Positions 1-7,011 of a stretch of DNA of 64,000 nucleotides are shown here, in pieces (position 1 is the stretch's first letter; each line of letters begins with the position of its first letter). Under the pieces are notes generated by a model. The model searched no databases, was not told where the DNA came from, and was given only the letters and a program-made list of their open reading frames with translations. The stretch is from Thalassovita sp. (GTDB taxonomy: Bacteria; Pseudomonadota; Alphaproteobacteria; Rhodobacterales; Rhodobacteraceae): NCBI GenBank assembly GCA_029212905.1, contig JARGPB010000009.1:1-64000 (forward strand), written 5' to 3'. The translations under genes were made by a program, and so were the position numbers.

Positions 1-71
1 AGAGGCCCACGATGCACTAACAATCAAACCGGACCACCCCATGGGGGCACGCCACTTTCATCGTAACACTG

Positions 72-611
72 TTGGTGCGTAAGCCATCTTTGTCGCACCG
101 TCGCTCGGCGAATAAATACCAAGATAGTCAAGCGCGCGACGCGTCGGTTGCTCGACGCACGTCGAGGCAATCGGTGTCTGTGGTGGCCGCGCCTAAACCC
201 AAAAATGAGTGCCTGCATCCTCACGGAACGACACTTACCGGTAAGTGCTACGTTGTGGATGGAGATACAATTCGAATTGGAAAGGTCAGTTTGCGTCTGG
301 CAGGAATCGATGCGCCAGAGCTAGAACATCCATGGGGCAATAAAGCGAAATGGGAACTTGTTAGACTTTGTAAAGGTCAGGTCATCACGGCTCAACGTGA
401 GCCTGATATTTCTTATGATCGTGTTGTTGCGACTTGCTTCCTGCCAGATGGGCGCGACTTGAGTGCCGAGATGGTGAAATGTGGAATGGCATTGGATTGG
501 CCAAAGTTTTCGGGTGGTAAGTACCGCGATCTAGAGCCAGAGGGCGTCCGAAAAAAGCACTGGAAAGCTGCGGCAAGGCAACGTGGTCACATGGCGGTTT
601 TCAATAAGTAG
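72..611 (+). CDS. Thermonuclease-like (SNase fold) protein
   Basis: Predicted to be a small Ca2+-dependent phosphodiesterase of the staphylococcal nuclease family. The core starts near residue 58 with VVDGDTI, followed by LAGIDAPE (Asp and Glu ligands, Arg just before in LRLAGID) and YDRVVATC, which supplies the second catalytic Arg region. The C-terminal part (LSAEMVKCGMAL) also fits the family. About 50 residues precede the core; they are basic and Ser-rich and do not form a convincing signal peptide. No ATG is available in frame: TTG at 72 or GTG at 75 or further in (around 174-183) are the choices, so the true start is uncertain. It stands alone, with 175 bp before the next gene. Confidence 0.7.
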   Translation: MVRKPSLSHRRSANKYQDSQARDASVARRTSRQSVSVVAAPKPKNECLHPHGTTLTGKCYVVDGDTIRIGKVSLRLAGIDAPELEHPWGNKAKWELVRLCKGQVITAQREPDISYDRVVATCFLPDGRDLSAEMVKCGMALDWPKFSGGKYRDLEPEGVRKKHWKAAARQRGHMAVFNK

Positions 612-786
612 TTGCGGCCCTGAGCTGCCATTCGAGTAACCTTGCGATGCTGCGGCACGGTGCGTAAAAGCGGACTTCGTTAGAGCCTACAATCTCCGTC
701 ATGTGCATTGCCTTTTTCATCTTTGTATTTATCAATCTATTTATGAAATACTGCTATGATATTGTGCCAAGATGGAAACCACCTAG

Positions 787-1353
787 ATGAAGAACGTAGT
801 TACGCCACGGTGGAACCCAGCGACACACGTGACGATTTCCCCAGAAGATTACGAAAAGCAGGTGGTTTCTTGGCTTTCATCCGCAGGCGCTCAGCTTCCC
901 AAATTTTCGGTATCGCATCTGGAAAAAGTTCCAGGACTTGGCGGGGAATACAGTCTCGATGGCTGGGCGACCTTCGAGATATTTGAAGGAACCAAAATAT
1001 CCGTTCTAATTGAATGTAAGCGGCATGGGCGCGCGGTTGAAAGAGACCTCGTTCACGTCGTCCACTCCAAAGCCCAAGCAGTGAAAGCGCAAAAAGCTAT
1101 CATCTTCTCAACTTCAGGTTTTCAAAGTGGCGCCGTTGAGTTTGCCTCGAGCGTTGGCATTGCTCTAGTGGTCTTCGTGAGTGGCCAGATGACCTATGAA
1201 ACTCGAAGCGCGGAGCCTGTGCTTGAGAGTAGTTATCCTCCCGACCTACCTGCGTTTGCGGGGCAATTCGTTCGAACCTCTGGTACCAAAACCACGATCT
1301 CCTACCTTGCCGATGACCGCTTGTGCCCTCTTTTGGACTGGCTCACATCTTGA
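787..1353 (+). CDS. Mrr-like PD-(D/E)XK restriction endonuclease
   Basis: A 188-aa protein with an Mrr_cat-type nuclease fold. Asp58 (EYSLDGW), Glu76 and Lys78 (LIECKRH) make the D...ExK triad, followed by the helix-strand pattern VHSKAQAVKAQKAIIFSTSGF typical of Mrr-like enzymes. Members of this family cut foreign, often modified, DNA; no partner methyltransferase is visible nearby, which fits a modification-dependent or DNA-repair type nuclease. There is no separate N-terminal winged helix, so it is shorter than E. coli Mrr. The ATG at 787 follows a weak purine-rich ribosome site. It precedes the AIPR gene by about 300 bp and may form a defence pair with it (inference). Confidence 0.72.
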   Translation: MKNVVTPRWNPATHVTISPEDYEKQVVSWLSSAGAQLPKFSVSHLEKVPGLGGEYSLDGWATFEIFEGTKISVLIECKRHGRAVERDLVHVVHSKAQAVKAQKAIIFSTSGFQSGAVEFASSVGIALVVFVSGQMTYETRSAEPVLESSYPPDLPAFAGQFVRTSGTKTTISYLADDRLCPLLDWLTS

Positions 1354-1662
1354 GTCGCCCGCATGCGATTTAGCATCAGCCTGCGGACTCGGTTCGGCCC
1401 TTAGCTGCCTTTCGCCCTTGATCACAAGCGCTGCGATACATCCGTCAGACCGGATTTTCACTGGAAACAAAAAAACTGAGATTGACAAGTTCGCACCGAA
1501 CGTTACGGCTGTTGCCCGCTGTATTCAGCCGCAAAAGAAAAATGGAAGAGGTTCCGGTGACACAAGATATGAGCTGCTGAGTCTTTCAATTCGATAGCCA
1601 ACCGGTGACCAACCATCTAACATGCAGTTTCAAAAGAAATTGGGCAATGCTTGAGGTTAATT
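1354..1662. other. Intergenic region between Mrr-like and AIPR genes
   Basis: About 309 bp without a convincing gene. Reading frames here lack family resemblance and normal codon use. It presumably contains the promoter of the AIPR gene, but I could not pick a confident -35/-10 pair. Confidence 0.4.
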
Positions 1663-3372
1663 ATGTCAGCGAACGCAAAGAGGATACTAGGGGACATTGT
1701 CGAGCAACGCCGTCAAGAGAGTATGCCTGACTTGTCGCTGCAGGATTTTTTTGAAGTCTTTTCGGCTGAGCAAATTACAAAGGATTATGCACTGAATTTT
1801 GAAGAGTTAGAGGCAAGTATCGTTGATGGAGAGCATGACGGTGGAGTGGATTCCGTGTTCATTTTTGTGAACGGAGACCTCATTCTCGAAGATACCAATT
1901 TAGGCTCCTACAAAAAGAACGTGCACATTGACCTAATTGTCATCCAGAGCAAGACTTCTGGAGGCTTCTCTGAAGATCCCATCAATCGGATCAAGTCAAC
2001 TCTAGAAAAATTGCTTGACCTAACTGCTGACTACGGCCAGTTAAATCAATATAATCAAGAAGTTAAATCCGCATTCGATAGATTTCGCAATACATACCGT
2101 ACGCTTGCTTCTCGTTTTCCAAGGCTGAGGATAGAGATAAAATATGCGGCGATGGCTGCAGATAGCGAAATTCATACCAACCTTTTGGAAAAAGGCAAAG
2201 AAATAGTCGCTACCGTTCAGTCAATGTTCGACGAGGCATCTGTTGACTTTTCTTTTCTTGGAGCGAAGGAACTACTTGCTCTAGCGCGTCAAAGGCCAAA
2301 CCAAACATTCAGTCTAGGTTTTTCAAAGTCTCTATCGGGAGACAATGGGTACGTCGTGCTAACCCTCCTAAAAGATTTTAATTCCTTCCTTCGGAATGGC
2401 GGGGATGCAGTTCGATCCGATTTGTTTGAATCCAACGTTCGCGATTATCAAGGCTCTACCGAGGTAAACTCGGAAATTAGTGAGACTTTGTTGGCGCCAA
2501 CAGATGTTGATTTTTGGTGGCTGAATAATGGCGTCACAATTCTATCCAGCCAAGCAACTCAAACAGGAGGTTCAGTGACAATTGAGAACCCTCAAATTGT
2601 AAACGGTCTTCAAACAAGTTCTCAGATAGCCAAGTTTTTTAATGAAGGCGGATCCGACGACAATCGAATGGTGATGGTCAAGATCGTATCATCGGAGGAC
2701 GAAGTTGTCCGAGATCAAATTATTAAGGCGACGAATAGTCAAAACACAGTTCCGAGGGCGTCGCTTCGCGCAACCGACAAAGTCCAACGAGACATCGAGC
2801 ACACCCTAAAAATGGGAGGTTACTTCTACGACAGAAGAAAGAACTTCTATAAGAATCAGGGTCGACCAGCAGGTAAAATAGTAAGCATACCCTTGCTTGC
2901 CCAAGCTATGATGACCCTACTTCGGGGCGAACCTGACAATGCGAGGGCTCGTCCATCCTCACTAATCAAAGACGATGATGTCTATAATTCTCTGTTTTCA
3001 GAAGACCACCCCGTCGATGCCTATTTGGTGGCTGCGGATTTGATAAAACGCGTGGAAACGGCTCTGAAGGCCAGAGCAACGTATACCGCACAAGATCGCA
3101 ACAACCTTCGGTTCTATTGTCTCTATTGGATTATGGGTTGGGAATGTAAGTCTAGCAGTCTTACGGCCTCAAAGATTTCAGCACGAAAGAATTTTATTTT
3201 TGACCCTGCTGTGGAAGCAGGAATAGACAAAGTCGCATCACATTTTTTTGCTGCGGGTGGAAACGACCAGTTGGCAAAAGGCCCCGACTTCAAGGCAACC
3301 CTAACCGCTCAGCTCGATGTCGAGATAAAAGCGCACTTTTTAAAAGAAACAAAAACTACTGCATCAGAGTAG
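1663..3372 (+). CDS. AIPR-family abortive-infection phage resistance protein
   Basis: A 569-aa protein starting at the ATG at 1663; a TTG four codons earlier is less likely. The middle and C-terminal part carries AIPR signatures: FWWLNNGVTIL, QIVNGLQTSSQI and the stretch KATNSQNTVPRASLRA. The N-terminal third has a possible PD-(D/E)XK-like core (DGGVDSVFIF then DLIVIQSKT), as seen in several AIPR proteins. AIPR proteins protect lactococci from phage by abortive infection, and related proteins occur in defence islands; the molecular target here is unknown. The gene is visibly AT-richer than its neighbours, consistent with recent transfer. Together with the Mrr-like gene it makes element 1 a small defence island. 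Confidence 0.82.
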   Translation: MSANAKRILGDIVEQRRQESMPDLSLQDFFEVFSAEQITKDYALNFEELEASIVDGEHDGGVDSVFIFVNGDLILEDTNLGSYKKNVHIDLIVIQSKTSGGFSEDPINRIKSTLEKLLDLTADYGQLNQYNQEVKSAFDRFRNTYRTLASRFPRLRIEIKYAAMAADSEIHTNLLEKGKEIVATVQSMFDEASVDFSFLGAKELLALARQRPNQTFSLGFSKSLSGDNGYVVLTLLKDFNSFLRNGGDAVRSDLFESNVRDYQGSTEVNSEISETLLAPTDVDFWWLNNGVTILSSQATQTGGSVTIENPQIVNGLQTSSQIAKFFNEGGSDDNRMVMVKIVSSEDEVVRDQIIKATNSQNTVPRASLRATDKVQRDIEHTLKMGGYFYDRRKNFYKNQGRPAGKIVSIPLLAQAMMTLLRGEPDNARARPSSLIKDDDVYNSLFSEDHPVDAYLVAADLIKRVETALKARATYTAQDRNNLRFYCLYWIMGWECKSSSLTASKISARKNFIFDPAVEAGIDKVASHFFAAGGNDQLAKGPDFKATLTAQLDVEIKAHFLKETKTTASE

Positions 3373-4057
3373 TTCTGCCCACTTGCGACGCCATTTGCCG
3401 AACGCGGAATTGTCCGCTTAGCTTGTGTTACAAAGGTTTATTTGCACCTGCAGCGAAAGTCCGCTTTCCGCCCATGCCGTATTCGCACGTAGATGCGTTT
3501 AGACGGGGCGCAGGAGGCTCGGGTGGCTGGCTTGGCTACCCATGCCGCACTAAGGGCTTCAAGTGGCTCTCTGCGTGCGCTTCTGCGGAGCCGCCTGCGG
3601 TCTCATTGTCACGCTTTGCCCGCCGATCTGGGCGCAACAAAGCCCCGATTCTCCGGAGATTTCAAATTTCGGAGGAGGAGCGGGGCGGGCCATATGCATA
3701 CACACCCGCTTGATCCTGTATGCACCTAGAGACACCTTTTGCAAAAAATTATCAGGTCTGTTCAGGGTTGATAGTGGTTCAGATTTTCCGAGATGCCAGC
3801 GTCAATGAAAAAACACTCATTGATGTTGTCGCGCGACAACAAAAATCGCGATAGTTGCAAAAAGGTGTCACTTGCTCTGTATGCATCTACAGACACGTGA
3901 GAACGATTCTCAATGCAAAGTGTTTTGGCATTCTTGTCGTCGAATCCATGCCTGTCTAGATTCATCCCATAGTAGTTTGCATGGGCGTTCCCGCTCATTC
4001 ACCGTTTTAGGTGCGCGAACTTGGATGAATAGCACGGCCTTCGGATTAGGTGACGAC
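3373..4057. other. Long non-coding region upstream of integrase 1
   Basis: This 685-bp region lacks a convincing gene. Open frames at 3423-3808 are GC-rich but have no protein-like composition. It contains an organised repeat cluster (3718-3896) that is listed separately and probably serves integrase/excisionase binding or regulation. Confidence 0.5.
3718..3896. repeat. Repeat cluster with perfect palindrome upstream of integrase 1
   Basis: Three ordered motifs lie here. Direct copies GTATGCACCTAGAGACAC (3718-3735) and GTATGCATCTACAGACAC (3879-3896) differ at 2 of 18 positions. An inverted pair, GACACCTTTTGCAA (3731-3744) and TTGCAAAAAGGTGTC (3855-3869), overlaps and abuts them. Between them is a perfect 16-bp palindrome, GTTGTCGCGCGACAAC (3825-3840). 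Such an arrangement is typical of arm-type recombinase sites or of an operator region; the role is inferred from position only. Confidence 0.55.
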
Positions 4058-4231
4058 ATGGCAGGAAACACGATTGAACAGAAAGCCCTTGGCTTGCTCA
4101 ATGCTTTTGAGCGGGCGGGTAAGGTTGTCACGCGTGTTACTGTCGAGGGGCGCAAGATCGAAATCGTCCTGTCAAAACCCGACGTTGAAGACGAATTTGA
4201 GAGGATAGATATGCGCCATGGCAAAACGTGA
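4058..4231 (+). CDS. Small protein translated just before integrase 1
   Basis: A 57-aa protein beginning at ATG 4058 (MAGNTIEQKAL). It overlaps the integrase start by 14 bp in another frame, which suggests translational coupling. Its sequence has an amphipathic helix (LGLLNAFERAGK) and a beta-strand pair (VTRVTVEGRKIEIVLSK). I do not recognise a named family; small proteins of this kind often precede phage-type integrases in alphaproteobacterial elements. It could be a regulator or excision accessory protein, but nothing in the sequence proves that. Confidence 0.6.
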   Translation: MAGNTIEQKALGLLNAFERAGKVVTRVTVEGRKIEIVLSKPDVEDEFERIDMRHGKT

Positions 4232-5228
4232 ACTTCCAAAACATGTCTATCGGCAACGCAATGGATTGTATTTTCAGCGTCGTGGGTGGAAATCTCAGAA
4301 GTTCGAGAATGAGTTTGGAACGCCAGAATTCTGGGCGGAATACGCCTCTATTCTGTCGGGGGAACAAAAGCCCCCGCGCGTTTCTACTCGGACTTTCTCG
4401 GCCCTGATTGCGAACTATCGCAAATCGCCCCGTTACCGTCGGCTCAAGCCGCGCACAGCGTTGGATTATGACAAATATTTGGACTTCTTCCGCGATGCGA
4501 TGGGCGATGCCAACCCGGCAAACATGAAGCGTAAGGATGTGATCCGGTTGCGCGATGCAAATGCCAGTAAGGCGTATTTTGCGAATTACTCGTTGCGGGT
4601 CCTGCGTGTCCTGATGGAGCATTGCGTCGATCTGGGCTGGCGGGAAACCAACCCGGCCAAGGGTGTCCCCGAGTTGAAAACCCAGAAGACCGAGCGCGAA
4701 CCGTGGCCGCGTGAATTGCTGGACGCTTACCGTGCGGCTTGCCTGTTAGGGACGCGTGAACGGCTTGTGATGGAGCTTTGCGTCGGCACTGGTCAGCGGA
4801 TCGGGGACGTGTTGGAAATGCGCTGGTCTGACATTCAGGACGGCGCGTTCGTGGTTCAGCAGAACAAGACGAACAAAACCCTCTGGGTGCCGATCCTGCC
4901 CGAGTTGCAAGCGGCCTTGGATCAGGCCAGCCGTCATTCAGTGTTCATCCTGACGAATGAGCGGGGGACCAATCGTTGGTCTTATCGCGGGGCCTCGCAA
5001 GCGGTGCGCAAGGTGCGCGAACAGATCGGGGCCTTGGACTATGATATTCACAGTTGGCGCTACAACGCGGCCTGTGAGTTGCTGGAGGCCGGGTGCGAGG
5101 ATGATCTGATCGCAGCCGTCACCGGCCAAAGCCCAGCCATGGTGCTGCACTATACCAAGAAGGTTCGGCAGAAGATCAGGGCGATTCAGGCGCAGAACAT
5201 GCGAACAGAACAAAAACAGAATGTTTAG
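4218..5228 (+). CDS. Tyrosine recombinase / integrase of element 1
   Basis: A 336-aa phage-type integrase that would recombine the element with the tRNA-Cys attachment site 62 bp downstream. The C-terminal catalytic domain shows Arg194 (TGQRIGDVLEMRW), a Lys-rich beta-hairpin near 217-220 (NKTNK), His278 and Arg281 (IHSWRYNAA) and the nucleophile Tyr312 (LHYTKK). The second His of the usual LGH box is Gln304 (TGQS), a known variation. The N-terminal part (residues 1-150) holds an arm-binding region and a SAM-like core-binding domain (TRTFSALIANYRKS onward). It is full length. It shares little visible similarity with the integrase at 58994, although both sit next to the same att sequence. Confidence 0.9.
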   Translation: MAKRELPKHVYRQRNGLYFQRRGWKSQKFENEFGTPEFWAEYASILSGEQKPPRVSTRTFSALIANYRKSPRYRRLKPRTALDYDKYLDFFRDAMGDANPANMKRKDVIRLRDANASKAYFANYSLRVLRVLMEHCVDLGWRETNPAKGVPELKTQKTEREPWPRELLDAYRAACLLGTRERLVMELCVGTGQRIGDVLEMRWSDIQDGAFVVQQNKTNKTLWVPILPELQAALDQASRHSVFILTNERGTNRWSYRGASQAVRKVREQIGALDYDIHSWRYNAACELLEAGCEDDLIAAVTGQSPAMVLHYTKKVRQKIRAIQAQNMRTEQKQNV

Positions 5229-5290
5229 ACATTTGTTTAGACGGTGCTGGCTGCACCGGTCATCATGTTCGCTAAGTCATTGAAATTATT

Positions 5291-5338
5291 TGGAGGCGAG
5301 TACCGGAATCGAACCGGTGTACACGGATTTGCAATCCG
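5291..5338 (-). repeat. Attachment-site copy (3' end of tRNA-Cys, 48 bp)
   Basis: These 48 bp are identical to 60133-60180, the 3' part of the intact tRNA-Cys gene from the anticodon stem-loop to the encoded CCA. The identity stops at 5338/60180; the rest of the tRNA is absent here, so this is not a functional tRNA. It marks the junction between element 1 and element 2 and is the left attachment site of element 2. Confidence 0.93.
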
Positions 5339-5427
5339 GAAAATTTTGCTGATTTCAAAGGGAAAAATTGTAAACGGACTTGTTTCGTTCAGGGTCACTT
5401 TTCAAGAGGTTACAAGCCCCAAGTAAA

Positions 5428-5474
5428 CGGTTTTTCACCGGCTTTTCCTCTGGTGAAAAGGCAAAGAAAAACCG
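5428..5474. terminator. Long imperfect hairpin near the left end of element 2
   Basis: Nested inverted repeats: outer arms CGGTTTTTC (5428-5436) and GAAAAACCG (5466-5474), inner arms TTTTCACCGG (5432-5441) and CTGGTGAAAA (5450-5459, one G-T wobble). The two stems compete for the same bases. It may insulate the element from transcription entering from integrase 1, or be a recombinase/replication site. There is no following T-run on the plus strand. Confidence 0.4.
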
Positions 5475-5574
5475 CTGAGGGGGCGGCCACCCACCTCAAC
5501 GGCATAGAAGAATATTTCCGTCTCCAGACCTATGGCATTTCCGGTCTGACCTCAACCCAATTGGCGGTGAGATC

Positions 5575-6438
5575 ATGAGCTGGCGTATCGCAAATGAATG
5601 CGCCGAGCGCCGCTTTGGCAGCGCTGCGCGCAAGCAGATCATCATGTTCCTCGCCGACAAGGCGAGCGATGACGGCTCGGGCATCTGGTGCTCGAAGGGG
5701 ACCATCCAGCGTCACACAGAGCTTAGCGAGAGCACGGTTAAGCGCACCATCATCGACTTCCTGCGCGAAGGCATTCTGATCGAGACGGGGCGGCGACACT
5801 GCAAGAACGGCTACACTGTCATTTACCGCATCGTTCTGGAGCGCGTGGCCGCGCTCGAACCCACGGCGGAGCCCGAGATTGAGACGGGGGTCACTGTGAA
5901 CCCCGTCCAGCCTGAACCCGGTACGGGGTCCACGGTGAACGGGGTACGGGGTTCACGGTGGACCCCAAACCATCCTAAAACCATCCATAAACCACCTACG
6001 CGCAGGCGCGAGGCGGCGGAGGAGGTTGAAGATCTTGAAGCGGAGAAGATCTTGGCGGCCTATCCCGAGGACAGGATCCGAGACCGGCGAACCAGTCTGC
6101 GCCTGATCTCAGCGGCTGTGAAAGCCGGGGTAGAGCCCGATGACCTGCTGCAGGTGGTCAAAGCCTATGCCAAGGAAAGCGAAGGCTATACGCGCAGCAA
6201 GGTCTGTTTCTCGGACAACTGGTTCAAGATGCGGCGTTGGGAGAAGGGGCTTGCCCAGATCCAGGCCGACCGCGAGAAGGCGCGAGAAGCCGAAGCCAAA
6301 GGCCGTGCGAGCCTCGCCGAATGGATCCACGAGCGCCATCCCCTCTGCCGCCATATTACGAACCGCCAGATCGAGGATTTGATCGCGTCGAAGCTGGTGA
6401 CGCCCGAACAGGTGCGCGCTGCGGGGCTGCAGGCGTGA
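5575..6438 (+). CDS. Replication-initiator-like helix-turn-helix protein
   Basis: A 287-aa protein with an N-terminal winged-helix domain (residues 15-85: AARKQIIMFLADKASDDG, then TELSESTVKRTIIDFLREG) of the type in phage O-like and ICE replication proteins. A Pro/Thr/Gly-rich linker (about 95-145) follows, then a helical C-terminal domain (DDLLQVVKAYAKE... FSDNWFKMRRWEKG) found in alphaproteobacterial HTH initiator-like proteins. The linker-coding DNA contains tandem repeats that look like initiator binding sites, as in lambda O. It is the first gene inside element 2, so a role in ICE replication or maintenance is likely. A second copy of its last ~20 codons lies at 9405-9464. Confidence 0.62.
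   Translation: MSWRIANECAERRFGSAARKQIIMFLADKASDDGSGIWCSKGTIQRHTELSESTVKRTIIDFLREGILIETGRRHCKNGYTVIYRIVLERVAALEPTAEPEIETGVTVNPVQPEPGTGSTVNGVRGSRWTPNHPKTIHKPPTRRREAAEEVEDLEAEKILAAYPEDRIRDRRTSLRLISAAVKAGVEPDDLLQVVKAYAKESEGYTRSKVCFSDNWFKMRRWEKGLAQIQADREKAREAEAKGRASLAEWIHERHPLCRHITNRQIEDLIASKLVTPEQVRAAGLQA
5882..5966. repeat. Iteron-like repeats inside the initiator-like gene
   Basis: Three related 20-mers: AGACGGGGGTCACTGTGAAC (5882-5901), GTACGGGGTCCACGGTGAAC (5921-5940) and GTACGGGGTTCACGGTGGAC (5944-5963). The last two are 18/20 identical and 23 bp apart. Each copy is itself an imperfect palindrome around a TCAC..GTGA core. They encode the low-complexity linker of the protein, so codon constraint is weak. 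The position within an O-like gene suggests a replication origin. Confidence 0.5.
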
Positions 6439-6589
6439 TCTTACGACCATTTCTCGCTGCCCATAAAATCAGTTTTGCGACTGTATCCCCGATTTCCTCA
6501 CGTATGGGGGCGGCTTCAATTATCTCTTTCTTATGCCTGGCGACATTTAGCTGCGAGGTGGAAAATCGAACAACGAAAAGGAAAAAGAT

Positions 6590-6679
6590 ATGGCAAACCC
6601 ACGCCCCACGAACGGCCCGTCTACCACCGGAAATAAATCTGGTTCTGGTCGCGGAAACAATCCGCCCAAGGGAAAATAA
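6590..6679 (+). CDS. Very small basic protein (29 aa)
   Basis: ATG at 6590 behind a purine-rich AAGGAAAAAG stretch opens a 29-codon frame ending at TAA 6677-6679. The peptide is Gly/Asn/Pro/Lys rich (TTGNKSGSGRGNNPPKGK) and would be disordered and basic. It is tentative because of its length; the good ribosome site is the main support. It precedes the ankyrin cassette by about 120 bp. The surrounding longer frames (6237-6758) do not look coding. Confidence 0.35.
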   Translation: MANPRPTNGPSTTGNKSGSGRGNNPPKGK

Positions 6680-6801
6680 GGAGCCTGTGGCCCGCCGTGT
6701 GCAGGATACACAAAAGCTGCTGCAAAAGGCACCGCCACGAAAGCTACTGAAAAACTGATTGGGATGGTGGTTGTACCGCCATCCCGTTATCGAGGTGCAA
6801 A

Positions 6802-7011
6802 GTGTATTATTCAAAAGACAAAGAGTTGAACAAAGTGATTGCAGAGGAAGTTAAGTCCGGGGCGCGGTATGTCTCCGGAAAGAAGCATGCCAAGCTTTTC
6901 TTGGCAGGTGGTGGATTGCTGGTATTCTCCCGAACGCCGAGTGATCGACGTGCGTTTCGGAACGTAAAGGCTGAACTATCCAGGATACATCGCCAACAGG
7001 CTGAGGTGTGA
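6802..7011 (+). CDS. HicA-like small protein, first gene of ankyrin cassette
   Basis: A 69-aa basic protein. The core (SGKKHAKLFLAGGGLLVFSRTPSDRRAFRNVKAEL) resembles the dsRBD-like fold of HicA mRNA-interferase toxins, with a His near the start of the central strand (KKHAKLFL) and the closing helix. It is not a clear family member, and no HicB follows. Instead its stop codon overlaps the GTG start of the large ankyrin gene by 4 bp, so the two are almost certainly co-translated. It may be the effector of a two-gene system or a DNA/RNA-binding partner; both are inference. Confidence 0.5.
   Translation: MYYSKDKELNKVIAEEVKSGARYVSGKKHAKLFLAGGGLLVFSRTPSDRRAFRNVKAELSRIHRQQAEV

Larger units (their letters stand above)
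1..5338. mobile_element. Right end of integrative element 1 (truncated by window)
   Basis: This segment ends in a 48-bp partial tRNA-Cys copy (5291-5338) with a tyrosine integrase gene immediately to its left. That is the same arrangement seen at the intact tRNA-Cys at 60133. Its other genes are a thermonuclease-like protein, an Mrr-like endonuclease and an AIPR protein, and base composition is lower in GC than the chromosomal genes at the right edge. The left attachment site must lie outside the window. I infer an older or separately acquired element displaced from the tRNA by element 2. An alternative is that 1-60180 is one composite element that picked up an internal att site. Confidence 0.65.

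Noticed and set aside
3762..3998. 78-aa minus-strand ORF
   Set aside because: It covers the repeat cluster upstream of integrase 1, has poor codon use and no ribosome site.
5291..5338. Second tRNA-Cys gene
   Set aside because: Only the 3' 48 nt are present; the 5' acceptor strand and D arm are missing. It is an att repeat.
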